Source of the DNA: Novosphingobium sp. PhB57
Lineage (GTDB): Bacteria; Pseudomonadota; Alphaproteobacteria; Sphingomonadales; Sphingomonadaceae
DNA length: 64,000 bases
NCBI RefSeq assembly: GCF_004342985.1
Contig: NZ_SMBO01000001.1
Location: 682,001 to 746,000, forward strand
Direction: 5' to 3'
The position numbers and the translations under genes are program-made. Positions 1 to 12,713 of this stretch are shown piece by piece. Under the pieces are notes generated by a model, which was not told the origin of the DNA, ran no database searches, and saw only the letters and a program-made list of their open reading frames with translations. Position 1 is the stretch's first letter. Every line of letters begins with the position of its first letter.

Positions 1-235
1 CCTTCAATGCGGCCTGGCGGGCAGGGGCCTGGCCGAGACCGGCCGGCAGCACGCAGCCCATGTAGATGCGTTCGATGTCCTCACCCGCAACGCCTGCGCG
101 TTCCACCGCAGCCTTGACGGCGGTTGCGCCGAGATCGGTCGCCGAAACTTCGGCGAGAGCGCCCTGGAGGCCACCCATCGGGGTGCGGGCGTAGGAAAGA
201 ATGACAATCGGGTCCGAAGCCGAGATCTGGGCCAT
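1..235 (-). CDS. Acetyl-CoA acetyltransferase (thiolase), N-terminal part
   Basis: The minus strand reads open from an ATG at 233-235 to the window edge, so only about 78 N-terminal residues are present. They include SYARTPMGG near the start, a helix with TDLGATAVKAA, and YMGCVLPAGLGQAPARQAA, which is the typical start of a thiolase (acetyl-CoA C-acetyltransferase, condensing two acetyl-CoA for PHB or ketone metabolism, or the reverse). The active-site Cys lies just beyond the edge, so catalytic competence cannot be checked. It is divergent from the nuo operon. The family is clear; whether it is a PhaA-type biosynthetic or a degradative thiolase is not. Confidence 0.85.
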   Translation of the reverse strand, partial: MAQISASDPIVILSYARTPMGGLQGALAEVSATDLGATAVKAAVERAGVAGEDIERIYMGCVLPAGLGQAPARQAALK

Positions 236-671
236 TATTATGATGCCTTTCACGCGTTGAAAATCAGGTATCCTTGAAGACGACGTAGTGTTGCACTGCA
301 CCAATTGCAATTGGCGAGTCCGCTCGAACAAGCACGATCATGCTTCATCCCTGTGGCGGTTCGGGGTCATCCATTGCGCCGATTTTCGCAAGTCCGATGC
401 AGAAACTTGCATGGGTGCCTCCAAGGGGGCCTTTGCCATTGAAATTGGCCAATCTCGCGGCTTCTGCGGGTTTCGCCGTGATGCGGCACGGTAACGAAGC
501 ATGTCGCCTCCAGTGCTTGTTGCGAACGACTTGCAACACCGCAGAGTTCAGCCATTTATTCCCTTCGGACACCTTGCAGAGGGGGAGGGGCTGGCCTAAG
601 AGCGCCCGCAACGACCGGGCACTGCTTTTGGCATGAGTCCGGCTGCCGTATCCGGTATGAGGCCAGAACCA
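236..671. other. Divergent intergenic region between thiolase and nuo operon
   Basis: About 435 bases without a convincing gene. Short open frames exist here but have unnatural composition and no ribosome site. The stretch is less GC-rich than the genes around it and holds several inverted repeats: a perfect 14-base palindrome at 301-314, GCAAGT-N11-ACTTGC at 388-410, and TGTTGC-N9-GCAACA at 518-538. A weak promoter candidate for nuo is TTGCAA (531-536) with TTTATT (555-560) 18 bases on. It most likely holds the promoters and operators of both divergent units. Confidence 0.6.
292..314. promoter_or_regulatory. Candidate operator: TGC-N3-GCA next to a perfect palindrome
   Basis: TGCACTGCA (292-300) abuts CCAATTGCAATTGG (301-314), which equals its own reverse complement. 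The pair sits 57-79 bases upstream of the thiolase ATG. TGC/GCA-type symmetric sites are reminiscent of those bound by PhaR-type PHB regulators in other alphaproteobacteria, which would suit a PhaA-type thiolase, but this link is inference. Confidence 0.35.
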
Positions 672-1046
672 TTGACTGATCTGTCACAATACCTGCCGAT
701 CCTGATCTTTCTCGCGATTGCACTCGCGCTTTCGTCGGTGATCGTGCTGCTGCCGATGGGTGTCGCCCGTCTGACCGGCACCCACAACCCGAGCGCCGAC
801 AAGAACAGCGAGTACGAATGCGGCTTCCCCGCTTTCGAAGATCCGCGCAGCCAGTTCGACGTCCGCTTCTATCTCGTGGCGATCCTTTTTATCGTCTTCG
901 ACCTTGAAGCCGCTTTCCTGTTCCCCTGGGCCGTCTCGCTGAAGATGACCGGTTGGGCCGGATGGCTGACGATGATGGTGTTCCTCGGCGAACTGGCCAT
1001 CGGCCTCGCCTACGCATGGAAGAAGGGAGCTCTGGACTGGGAATGA
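672..1046 (+). CDS. nuoA: NADH-quinone oxidoreductase subunit A
   Basis: A small membrane subunit of complex I, with three hydrophobic helices and the family signature [21 protein letters not shown], lying at the junction of the peripheral and membrane arms. The start is uncertain. I prefer TTG at 672 because GAGG at 659-662 is nine bases upstream and the product then begins [10 protein letters not shown], as expected for the family (124 aa). ATG at 657 or 633 would add 5 or 13 residues but neither has a ribosome site. The 3' end overlaps the nuoB ATG in an ATGA junction, so the two are translationally coupled. It is the first gene of the nuo operon. Confidence 0.93.
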   Translation: MTDLSQYLPILIFLAIALALSSVIVLLPMGVARLTGTHNPSADKNSEYECGFPAFEDPRSQFDVRFYLVAILFIVFDLEAAFLFPWAVSLKMTGWAGWLTMMVFLGELAIGLAYAWKKGALDWE

Positions 1047-1612
1047 GCACGCTCGTCAATTCCGCCGGTCAGCCTCTCGCTCCGGCCGCTAGCCAGGGTG
1101 GCGCGATCACGCCGCCCGATCAGTCCTTTTTCAAGGACCTCAACCAGGAAGTGTCCGACAAGGGCTTCCTCGTCACTTCGACCGAGGAACTCTTCCAGTG
1201 GGCCCGCACCGGCTCGCTGTGGTGGATGACGTTCGGCCTCGCCTGCTGCGCGGTCGAGATGATCCACGTCAACATGCCCCGCTACGACATGGAGCGCTTC
1301 GGCGCCGCGCCGCGCGCTTCCCCGCGCCAGTCGGACGTGATGATCGTGGCCGGCACGCTGTGCAACAAGATGGCCCCGGCACTCCGCAAGGTCTACGACC
1401 AGATGTCGGACCCGAAGTACGTCATCTCGATGGGCTCGTGCGCCAACGGCGGCGGCTACTATCACTATAGCTACAGCGTCGTGCGCGGCTGCGACCGCAT
1501 CGTTCCGGTCGACATCTACGTGCCGGGCTGCCCTCCGACCGCGGAGGCGCTGCTTTACGGCGTGATGCAGTTGCAGCGCAAGATCCGCCGCGCCGGCACG
1601 CTCGAGAGGTAA
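1043..1612 (+). CDS. nuoB: NADH-quinone oxidoreductase subunit B
   Basis: The hydrophilic complex I subunit that carries iron-sulfur cluster N2, the last centre before quinone. The ligands are visible: adjacent Cys68-Cys69 (GLACCA), Cys133 (GSCANGG) and Cys163 (PGCPP). 189 aa with a normal-length N-terminal extension. The start is the ATG at 1043 overlapping the nuoA stop; a longer open frame upstream of it lies inside nuoA and gives non-family sequence, so I rejected it. Confidence 0.97.
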   Translation: MSTLVNSAGQPLAPAASQGGAITPPDQSFFKDLNQEVSDKGFLVTSTEELFQWARTGSLWWMTFGLACCAVEMIHVNMPRYDMERFGAAPRASPRQSDVMIVAGTLCNKMAPALRKVYDQMSDPKYVISMGSCANGGGYYHYSYSVVRGCDRIVPVDIYVPGCPPTAEALLYGVMQLQRKIRRAGTLER

Positions 1613-1619
1613 GGGCACG

Positions 1620-2369
1620 ATGACCGTTCTGCATTCCGCCCCCAAGTTCGCCTCGAACGACGGCGTGATCGAGGCTCTTTCGGTCGCGCTCGGCGACGTG
1701 GTCGTCGCTACCAAGGAAGAGCACGGCGAAGTCGTGCTCACCGTTGCACGCGACCAGATCGAGAACGTTCTTCGCCTGCTGCGTGACCATCACGAATACC
1801 AGCAGCTGATGGAAATGGCCGGCGTCGACTATCCGTCGCGGGCCGAGCGTTTCGAAGTCGTCTACATGCTGCTTTCGGTGACGAAGAACCATCGCCTCAT
1901 GGTGAAGGTTTCGGCTGCCGAGAACACGCCGGTGCCGACCGTGACCACGCTGTGGCCCAACGCGGGCTGGCTCGAGCGCGAAGTGTTCGACATGTACGGC
2001 GTGATCTTCGCCGGCAACCCGGACCTGCGCCGCATCCTGACCGACTACGGTTTCGAAGGGCACCCGTTCCGCAAGGACTTCCCGCTGACCGGCTATGTCG
2101 AGCTGCGCTATTCCGAAGAGGACAAGCGCGTCGTCTATGAGCCCGTCAAGCTGGCCCAGGACTTGCGCCAGTTCGACTTCATGAGCCCCTGGGAAGGCGC
2201 GGAATACGTGCTTCCCGGCGACGAGAAGGTCGCTCAGCAGCCGGCTCCGCCGCCCGTGGCCGAACCGAAGACGACCGAGAAGAAGGCCGATACCGGCGCC
2301 GGTGACAAGGCGAACGACAAGGCCGCTCAGCCGTCCGGCGACAAGTCCGAAAAGGGAGACGACAAGTGA
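1620..2369 (+). CDS. nuoC: NADH-quinone oxidoreductase subunit C
   Basis: The 30-kDa subunit of the peripheral arm. Family signature around residues 125-160 ([12 protein letters not shown], then [12 protein letters not shown]) and the end of the fold at [11 protein letters not shown] near residue 195. After that come about 45 extra residues rich in Pro, Ala, Lys and Asp, ending in KSEKGDDK, which look disordered and are not part of the conserved fold. AGAGGTAAGG precedes the ATG. It is a separate gene here, not fused to nuoD. Confidence 0.96.
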   Translation: MTVLHSAPKFASNDGVIEALSVALGDVVVATKEEHGEVVLTVARDQIENVLRLLRDHHEYQQLMEMAGVDYPSRAERFEVVYMLLSVTKNHRLMVKVSAAENTPVPTVTTLWPNAGWLEREVFDMYGVIFAGNPDLRRILTDYGFEGHPFRKDFPLTGYVELRYSEEDKRVVYEPVKLAQDLRQFDFMSPWEGAEYVLPGDEKVAQQPAPPPVAEPKTTEKKADTGAGDKANDKAAQPSGDKSEKGDDK

Positions 2370-3577
2370 GCATCCAGCTCGAGCAGTCGCCGACCACCGG
2401 CGATGAAGTCATCACCAACTACACGATCAACTTCGGTCCGCAGCACCCTGCGGCCCACGGCGTTCTGCGCATGGTCATGGAACTCGATGGCGAGATCATC
2501 GAGCGCATCGACCCGCACGTCGGCCTGCTGCACCGCGGCACCGAGAAGCTGATCGAGCACAAGACCTACCTCCAGGCGCTGCCGTATTTCGACCGCCTGG
2601 ACTATTGCTCGCCGCTGGCCATGGAACATTCCTATGTCCTGGCGATCGAGAAGATGCTCAACCTCGAAGTGCCGATCCGCGCGCAGTATCTGCGCGTGCT
2701 GTTCGCCGAGCTGACCCGCATCTGCAACCACATGCTCAACATCGGCTCGCACGTCATGGACGTGGGTGCGATGACCCCGAACCTGTGGCTGTTCGAAATT
2801 CGCGAGGACTGCCTCAACTTCTTCGAACGCGCATCGGGCGCCCGCATGCACTCGGCCTGGTTCCGCCCCGGCGGCGTCCACCAGGACGTGCCGCTCAAGC
2901 TGCTGACCGACATCGCCGACTGGCTCGACACGCGCCTGCCGACGCTGTTCGAGGACGCGATGAGCCTCGTGGTCGACAACCGCATCTTCAAGCAGCGCAA
3001 TGTCGACATCGCGCTGGTGAGCAAGGAAGACGCGCTGGCCTGGGGCTTCTCCGGCCCGATGATCCGCGGCGCGGGCATTCCCTGGGATATCCGCAAGGCG
3101 CAGCCTTACGATGTCTATGACCGCATGGACTTCGAGATCCCTGTCGGCACCAACTCGGACTGCTACGACCGCTTCATGGTCCGCGTCGAGGAAGTGCGTC
3201 AGTCGGCTCGCATCATGAAGCAGTGCCTGGCAGAGATGCCGGAAGGCCCGATCGCTTCCGATGACCGCAAGGTCGTTCCGCCCAAGCGCGGCGAGATGAA
3301 GCAGTCGATGGAATCGCTGATCCATCACTTCAAGCTCTACACCGAAGGCTTCCATGTGCCGGCCGGTGAAGTCTATGTCGCCACGGAAAGTCCGAAGGGT
3401 GAATTCGGTGTCTATCTCGTGTCGGACGGCTCCAACAAGCCGTACCGCTGCAAGATCCGCCCCACCGCCTTCTCGCACCTCCAGGCGATGGACTTCATGT
3501 CGAAGGGCCACATGCTGCCTGACGCGACCGCCATTCTCGGCGCCATCGACGTGGTGTTCGGGGAGTGCGACCGTTGA
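2366..3577 (+). CDS. nuoD: NADH-quinone oxidoreductase subunit D
   Basis: The 49-kDa subunit, which with NuoB forms the quinone-binding pocket. Begins with GTG at 2366 overlapping the nuoC stop, with AAAGGGAG upstream. Family motifs: [14 protein letters not shown] near residue 20, the [12 protein letters not shown] segment near 50, and the C-terminal [11 protein letters not shown] and VFGECDR. 403 aa, the usual length for an unfused NuoD. The stop overlaps the next small gene. Confidence 0.97.
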   Translation: MSIQLEQSPTTGDEVITNYTINFGPQHPAAHGVLRMVMELDGEIIERIDPHVGLLHRGTEKLIEHKTYLQALPYFDRLDYCSPLAMEHSYVLAIEKMLNLEVPIRAQYLRVLFAELTRICNHMLNIGSHVMDVGAMTPNLWLFEIREDCLNFFERASGARMHSAWFRPGGVHQDVPLKLLTDIADWLDTRLPTLFEDAMSLVVDNRIFKQRNVDIALVSKEDALAWGFSGPMIRGAGIPWDIRKAQPYDVYDRMDFEIPVGTNSDCYDRFMVRVEEVRQSARIMKQCLAEMPEGPIASDDRKVVPPKRGEMKQSMESLIHHFKLYTEGFHVPAGEVYVATESPKGEFGVYLVSDGSNKPYRCKIRPTAFSHLQAMDFMSKGHMLPDATAILGAIDVVFGECDR

Positions 3578-3924
3578 GCCGTCTCGCCATCGCAGAGGCC
3601 ATGATCGCCGCCTACAATGCGCAGGACGCCGATCTCTACGTGACCTACATGACCGACGAAGCCTGCGAAGCGAACTATCGCGGCGCAGTCGTTCGTGAGG
3701 GCAGGGAAGGTACGCGCTCGGGTCTCAAGACGGCTTTCGCCAGATGGCCGGAAAACCGGGCCGAGATCGTTTCGCGCGAAGAGACCGACAACTACGTCGT
3801 CCTTCGCGAGCACGTCACGCGCGGGCCGGCCACGGACGGTTCCGATCTCGTCGAGCCTTTCGATGTCCTCGCTGTCTACAGCTTCGAGGGCGACAAGTGC
3901 TCGCGCGTAGAATTCATCCGGTGA
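3574..3924 (+). CDS. SnoaL/NTF2-like small protein inside the nuo operon
   Basis: 116 aa. The pattern [21 protein letters not shown] followed by strands with a conserved-looking EGREG turn and a C-terminal [13 protein letters not shown] strand matches the cone-shaped NTF2/SnoaL fold, which binds small hydrophobic ligands or serves as an isomerase/hydrolase scaffold. I chose TTG at 3574, which overlaps the nuoD stop and has GGGGAG eight bases upstream; GTG at 3565 is an alternative. It is not a core complex I subunit. Its place between nuoD and nuoE suggests co-expression with, or a role in assembly of, the complex, but no function can be read directly. Confidence 0.75.
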   Translation: MSRLAIAEAMIAAYNAQDADLYVTYMTDEACEANYRGAVVREGREGTRSGLKTAFARWPENRAEIVSREETDNYVVLREHVTRGPATDGSDLVEPFDVLAVYSFEGDKCSRVEFIR

Positions 3925-3937
3925 GGGAGCTCGTTCG

Positions 3938-4138
3938 ATGAAGTTCAACACGCTCGAATTGACCCGCATCTGGGCCGCGGTGACCGGCGTTTCGCTGGCG
4001 CTGTGGTACTTTGCCGCCGTCTATCTCGACCTCCAGCCTACGGCGCTGCTGCCGATGCTGGTGACCGCGATCGGCGGTTTCGAATTGTTTCTTTTCGGCC
4101 AGGACCAGTGGCTGAAGCGCAGGGGTAAGCATGGCTGA
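3938..4138 (+). CDS. Small two-helix membrane protein inside the nuo operon
   Basis: 66 aa, with GAGGGAG eight bases upstream of the ATG. Two hydrophobic helices at about residues 10-28 and 34-53, then a basic tail [11 protein letters not shown]. The 3' end overlaps nuoE by eight bases, showing tight coupling. I do not recognise the family. Its size and topology resemble accessory or supernumerary subunits, but that is only a guess from context. Confidence 0.7.
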   Translation: MKFNTLELTRIWAAVTGVSLALWYFAAVYLDLQPTALLPMLVTAIGGFELFLFGQDQWLKRRGKHG

Positions 4139-4798
4139 CCGCTATATCGAACCCGACTCGCCCGAACTTCGGGCCCGTTGGGGCAATTTCATCTGGACCG
4201 CCGAGAACGCCGAAAAGGCGAAGGATGTCGTGTCCCGCTATCCCGAAGGGCGCCAGCGCTCGGCGGTGATGCCGTTGCTCGACCTCGCCCAGCGCCAGGT
4301 CGGCGCCGAGCTGAACACGCAGGGCTGGCTGCCGATCCCGGTGATGGAATATATCGCCGCCTATCTCGACATGCCGGTCATCCGCGTGGTCGAAGTCGCG
4401 TCGTTCTACACCATGTACAACATCGCGCCGATCGGCCGTTTCCACGTCCAGGTTTGCGGCACCACGCCTTGCATGCTGCGCGGGTCGGACGACCTGCTGG
4501 AAACCTGCAAGTCGCGCGGGATGAAGAAGGGCCACATTTCGGACGACGGCATGTGGTCGTTCACCGAGGTCGAGTGCATGGGCAACTGCGCCTCGGCACC
4601 GATGGTCCAGATCAACGACGACAACTACGAAGACCTGACGTCGGACCGCCTGAACGCGGTTCTCGATGCTCTGGTGCGTGGTGAAACGCCAAAGGCCGGC
4701 ACCCAGGATCCCGCCCGTCACACGGTGGAACCGGTGGGTGAGCCGACCAATCTGGCCGCGATGACTACGTCCAATCATGACTATCGGAGTGAGTGGTA

Positions 4799-4799
<1 letters not shown>
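4131..4799 (+). CDS. nuoE: NADH-quinone oxidoreductase subunit E
   Basis: The 24-kDa subunit holding the off-pathway [2Fe-2S] cluster N1a. The ligands Cys109, Cys114, Cys149 and Cys153 are all present in the C-x4-C and C-x3-C pattern. A four-helix N-terminal domain ends at [12 protein letters not shown]. About 45 residues after the ferredoxin fold form a flexible tail, which is common in alphaproteobacterial NuoE. 222 aa. The start overlaps the preceding small membrane protein gene. Confidence 0.96.
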
Positions 4800-6099
<1,300 letters not shown>

Positions 6100-6100
<1 letters not shown>

Positions 6101-8118
6101 TGCCCAAGGTCAAAGTCGATGGCGTCGAGATCGACGTCCCCAACGGCGCAACCGTGCTGCAGGCCTGCGAGCTTGCCGGCAAGGAAATCCCGCGCTTCTG
6201 CTATCACGAACGCCTGAGCATCGCCGGCAATTGCCGCATGTGCCTGGTCGAAGTGAAGCCCGGACCGCCCAAGCCCCAGGCTTCGTGCGCGCTTCCGGCC
6301 ACCGAAGGCCAGGAGATCCGCACGGACTCCGAAATGGTCAAGAAGGCGCGGGAAGGGGTGATGGAGTTCCTCCTCATCAACCACCCGCTCGACTGCCCGA
6401 TCTGCGATCAGGGCGGCGAGTGCGACCTTCAGGACCAGTCGGTGGCCTACGGTCGCGGGGCTTCGCGCTATGACGAGAACAAGCGCGCGGTCACCGAAAA
6501 GTACATGGGCCCGCTCATCAAGACCCAGATGACGCGCTGCATTCACTGCACCCGCTGCGTGCGTTTCTCGGAAGAGATCGCCGGCGTGGACGAGATCGGC
6601 GCGCTCTATCGCGGCGAGAACATGCAGATCACGACTTATCTCGAACATGCTGCGAAGCACGAGATGTCGGCCAATGTGATCGACCTCTGCCCGGTCGGTG
6701 CGCTCACCTCGCGTCCCTACGCCTTCGAGGCTCGCCCTTGGGAGCTTAAGAAGACGCTGGGCATCGACGTGTCTGACGCCACTGGCGCCAACATCCGTAT
6801 CGATGCGCGCGGCCGCGAAGTGCTGCGTGTGCTTCCTCGTAACAACGACGACGTCAACGAGGAATGGATCAGCGACAAGGCGCGCTACATGGTCGACGGG
6901 CTTACCAAGCGCCGTCTCGACAAGCCGTTCCTGCGCCGTGACGGCAAGCTCGTCGCGGTCAGCTGGAACGAGGCGTTTGCCGCCATCGCCACGCTGAACC
7001 CGGGCAACTCGATTGCCGCCGTCGCTGGCGACATGGTCGATTGCGAAACGATGTTCGCCGCCAAGAAGCTGGTCGGCGCGCTCGGTTCGACGCTCATCGA
7101 AGGTCGCCAGACCGAGATGGACTACGCGACGGGCAATCTGGCCGCCGTCAATTTCAACTCCACCTTCTCGGGCATCGAGACGGCGGACGCGATCCTGATC
7201 GCCGGCAGCAACGTGCGTTGGGAAGCCCCGCTGCTCAACGTTCGCCTGCGAAAGGCGGTGAAGCGCGGCGCCAAGGTGTTCCTGGTCGGTCCCGAGTGGG
7301 AAACCACGTTCGGCGGCCAGTTCCTGGGCGAAGACCTCTCGGTTCTCGGCAATCTGCCGCAGAACGTCGTCGATGCCCTGTCGAACGCCAAGCGTCCGGC
7401 AGTCATCCTCGGCGGTGCGGCGCTCGGCCGCGGCGGTTTGGAAGCCGGTCTTGCGCTGGCAGGCCAGTTCAACCTCGTTCGCGATCTCGAAGACGGCACC
7501 AAGTGGAACGGCTTCAACGTCCTCCACATGGCGGCCTCGCGCATGGGCGGCCTGATGCTCGGCTACGCGCAGAAGGGCGGCATCGCCGACCTCGTCGCCG
7601 CCAAGCCCAAGGTCCTGATCGCGCTCGGCGCCGATGAAGTGGACTTCACCCAGTTCGCCGGTTCGATGATCGTCTATATCGGTCACCACGGCGACAAGGG
7701 CGCCCACGCGGCCGACGTGATCCTGCCGGCCTCGGCCTACACCGAGAAGGCAGGCACTTACGTCAATACCGAGGGCCGGGTGCAGTGGGCCGACAAGGGC
7801 GTGTTCGCGCCGGGCGACGCCCGGGAAGACTGGACCATCCTGCGCGCCCTTGCCGACGCCTTCGGCGTCTCGGTCGGGTTCGACAGCTTCGATCAACTGC
7901 GCAACGCAATGATCGCGGAAGTTCCTGCACTTGGCAGCGAGGGTCTTGCTGACTACGGGAGCGTTCTGCCGAACGGTGGCGGTTCCGCTGCCGGCCAGAT
8001 CGCCTATCCGATCAAGGACTTCTACATGACCAACCCGATCGCCCGCGCGAGCGCGGTCATGCAGCGTTGCTCGGCCGAACTGCTCCACGGTGAAGACCTG
8101 GCGGAGGCCGCGGAATGA
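6100..8118 (+). CDS. nuoG: NADH-quinone oxidoreductase subunit G
   Basis: The 75-kDa subunit. N-terminal [2Fe-2S] ferredoxin domain ([15 protein letters not shown], then a fourth Cys in ASCALPA), followed by the His-ligated cluster N5 motif [14 protein letters not shown] and the N4 motif CIHCTRC with DLCPVGAL. The C-terminal two thirds is the molybdopterin-oxidoreductase-like domain, which has no cofactor in complex I. The extra N7 cluster ligands seen in some bacteria are absent, as is usual for alphaproteobacteria. ATG overlaps the nuoF stop. 672 aa. Confidence 0.97.
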
Positions 8119-9161
8119 CCGCATTCTTCCAGAATCTCGGGATGAGCTTCGAGTGGGCATGGTTCGTGTCCACCGTCTGCGGCATCCTGCTCATCGCGCT
8201 GCCGCTGATGCTGGCCGTCGCCATGATCATCTACGTCGACCGCAAGATCTGGGCCGCCATGGCGCTGCGCCGCGGTCCCAACGTGGTCGGCCCGTTCGGT
8301 CTGCTCCAGTCGTTCGCGGACGGTCTGAAGGTCTTCCTTCAGGAAACCATCGTTCCTTCGGCTGCGAACAAGGGCCTGTTCCTGATCGCGCCGATCGTGA
8401 CCTTCACGCTGGCGCTGCTCTCCTGGGCGGTGATCCCGTTCAACTCGGGCGCGATCCTGGCCAACATCAACATCGGCCTGCTCTACATCCTCGCGATCAG
8501 TTCGCTGGGCGTCTACGGTACGATCATGGCGGGCTGGGCTTCGAACTCGAAGTACCCGTTCTTCTCGGCCATGCGCGCTTCGGCGCAGATGATCTCGTAT
8601 GAAGTCTCGATCGGCTTCATCCTGATCTGCGTCGTTCTCTGGGCGGGCACGTTCAACATGAACGACATCGTCTGGGCGCAGAAGGGCCACGTCTTCGGCA
8701 TCATCAACGGTTTCGTCGCGAACCCGCTGCTGTTCCCGATGTGGGTGATGTTCCTGATCTCGAGCCTTGCGGAAACGCAGCGCGCACCCTTCGACCTTGC
8801 CGAAGCGGAATCGGAACTCGTCGCCGGTTACCAGACCGAATATTCGTCGATGGCTTTCGCTGCCTACTGGCTGGGCGAATATGCCAACGTGCTCCTGATG
8901 TGCGCGCTCAACGCGACGCTGTTCTGGGGCGGATGGCTGCCGCCGCTCGACATTCCCGTTCTGTACCTCGTGCCGGGCTTCGTTTGGTTCCTGCTCAAGG
9001 TCTTCTTCTTCTTCTTCGTGTTCAGCTGGATCAAGGCCACCGTTCCCCGGTACCGCTATGACCAGTTGATGCGTCTGGGCTGGAAGGTCTTCCTGCCCGT
9101 ATCGCTGCTGTTCGTCGTAATCGTCAGCGGCTACCTCATGGCTACCGGACACTTCGCATGA
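8115..9161 (+). CDS. nuoH: NADH-quinone oxidoreductase subunit H
   Basis: The membrane subunit that contacts NuoB/NuoD and forms the quinone access channel. Eight or so transmembrane helices. Signature segments: [21 protein letters not shown] near residue 40, [23 protein letters not shown] near residue 215, and a C-terminal [15 protein letters not shown] loop. 348 aa. Overlaps nuoG (ATGA) and nuoI (ATGA). Confidence 0.97.
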   Translation: MTAFFQNLGMSFEWAWFVSTVCGILLIALPLMLAVAMIIYVDRKIWAAMALRRGPNVVGPFGLLQSFADGLKVFLQETIVPSAANKGLFLIAPIVTFTLALLSWAVIPFNSGAILANINIGLLYILAISSLGVYGTIMAGWASNSKYPFFSAMRASAQMISYEVSIGFILICVVLWAGTFNMNDIVWAQKGHVFGIINGFVANPLLFPMWVMFLISSLAETQRAPFDLAEAESELVAGYQTEYSSMAFAAYWLGEYANVLLMCALNATLFWGGWLPPLDIPVLYLVPGFVWFLLKVFFFFFVFSWIKATVPRYRYDQLMRLGWKVFLPVSLLFVVIVSGYLMATGHFA

Positions 9162-9643
9162 CCGTCGGACAACTCATAAAGAGCTTCACGCTCTGGGAGT
9201 TCGTGAAGGCGCATTGGCTGACCTTGAAGTACTTCTTCAAGCCCAAGGCGACGATCAACTACCCCTTCGAGAAGAACCCGCTTTCGCCCCGCTTCCGCGG
9301 CGAGCACGCCCTTCGTCGTTATCCCAACGGCGAGGAACGCTGCATCGCCTGCAAGCTTTGCGAAGCGATCTGCCCGGCGCAGGCGATCACGATCGAGGCC
9401 GCACCGCGTGTCGACGGTTCGCGCCGCACCACGCGCTACGACATCGACATGACGAAGTGCATCTACTGCGGTTTCTGCCAGGAAGCCTGCCCGGTCGATG
9501 CCATCGTCGAGGGGCCGAACTTCGAATACGCGACCGAAACGCGCGAAGAACTGCTCTACGACAAGGCCAAGCTACTGGCGAACGGGGACAAGTGGGAGCG
9601 TGCTATCGCCGCGAACCTTGAAGCCGACGCACCGTACCGATAG
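9158..9643 (+). CDS. nuoI: NADH-quinone oxidoreductase subunit I
   Basis: The TYKY-type ferredoxin subunit with clusters N6a and N6b. Two C-x2-C-x2-C-x3-C motifs are complete: [12 protein letters not shown] and [12 protein letters not shown]. 161 aa, normal for the short alphaproteobacterial form. Follows nuoH with a four-base overlap; 12 bases then separate it from nuoJ. Confidence 0.97.
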   Translation: MTVGQLIKSFTLWEFVKAHWLTLKYFFKPKATINYPFEKNPLSPRFRGEHALRRYPNGEERCIACKLCEAICPAQAITIEAAPRVDGSRRTTRYDIDMTKCIYCGFCQEACPVDAIVEGPNFEYATETREELLYDKAKLLANGDKWERAIAANLEADAPYR

Positions 9644-9655
9644 GGGGCCGCGGAC

Positions 9656-10273
9656 ATGATCCAGACTTTAGCCTTCTACCTCTTCGCAGTACTCACGATC
9701 GCTTCGGCGGCCGCGACCATCCTGTCCCGTAACCCGGTGCATTCGGTGCTGTTCCTGATCCTGGCGTTCTTCAACGCCGCCGGGCTCATGATGCTCACCG
9801 GCGCCGAGTTCATCGCCATGCTGCTGATCATCGTCTACGTCGGCGCGGTCGCGGTGCTGTTCCTCTTTGTCGTCATGATGCTCGACATTGACTTCGCCGA
9901 GCTGCGCGCGGGCTTCGTCAAGAACTTCCCGTTGGGCATGCTGGTAGCCATCGTGCTCCTGGCCGAGATGGTGCTGGGCCTTGGCGCCTACAAGGCTGGC
10001 GCGCTGAACCTCGGTACGCCGGATGGCACGGCGGTAACGCCGGCAGGCGCTTCCAATATCGAGGCGATCGGCGGACTGCTCTACAGCCGCTACTTGTTCC
10101 TGTTCGAGGCGGCCGGCCTGATCCTGCTCGTCGCGATGGTTGGTGCCATCGTCCTGACTCACCGTCAGCGCGGCGATACGCGCGGCCAGAAGGTCAGCAA
10201 GCAGATCGCGCGTCGTCCCGATGAGGCGACCGTCAACGTCAAGCCCGAAGTGGGCAAGGGGGTTTCGCTGTGA
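9656..10273 (+). CDS. nuoJ: NADH-quinone oxidoreductase subunit J
   Basis: A membrane-arm subunit with five hydrophobic helices. The third helix contains the family segment [20 protein letters not shown], with the pi-bulge region used in coupling. After the last helix comes a hydrophilic tail of about 40 residues beginning [13 protein letters not shown], typical of alphaproteobacteria. 205 aa; the stop overlaps the GTG of nuoK. Confidence 0.96.
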   Translation: MIQTLAFYLFAVLTIASAAATILSRNPVHSVLFLILAFFNAAGLMMLTGAEFIAMLLIIVYVGAVAVLFLFVVMMLDIDFAELRAGFVKNFPLGMLVAIVLLAEMVLGLGAYKAGALNLGTPDGTAVTPAGASNIEAIGGLLYSRYLFLFEAAGLILLVAMVGAIVLTHRQRGDTRGQKVSKQIARRPDEATVNVKPEVGKGVSL

Positions 10274-10575
10274 TCGGCGTCGAACATTACGTGGTCGTGA
10301 GCTCGATCCTCTTCGTGCTCGGCGTCCTCGGCATTTTCCTCAACCGCAAGAACGTCATCGTTCTGCTCATGGCGATCGAACTGATCCTGCTTGCGGTCAA
10401 CATCAACCTCGTCGCGTTCAGCGCAGCCCTGCACGACCTCACGGGTCAAATCTTCGCGATGTTCGTGCTGACGGTCGCTGCCGGCGAGGCCGCAGTGGGG
10501 CTCGCAATCCTCGTGATCTATTTCCGCGGCCGCGGCAGCATCGCTGTCGACGACGTCAACCGGATGAAGGGATAA
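10270..10575 (+). CDS. nuoK: NADH-quinone oxidoreductase subunit K
   Basis: A 101-aa, three-helix antiporter-like accessory subunit (homologous to MrpC). The conserved acidic residues in the second and third helices are present ([15 protein letters not shown] and [11 protein letters not shown]). Starts with GTG overlapping the nuoJ stop. The family is recognisable along its whole length, ending RMKG. Confidence 0.96.
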   Translation: MIGVEHYVVVSSILFVLGVLGIFLNRKNVIVLLMAIELILLAVNINLVAFSAALHDLTGQIFAMFVLTVAAGEAAVGLAILVIYFRGRGSIAVDDVNRMKG

Positions 10576-10579
10576 GGCC

Positions 10580-12712
<2,133 letters not shown>

Positions 12713-12713
12713 G

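Noticed and set aside
288..636. Overlapping short open frames upstream of nuoA
   Set aside because: No ribosome sites, composition unlike protein, and the region carries regulatory repeats.
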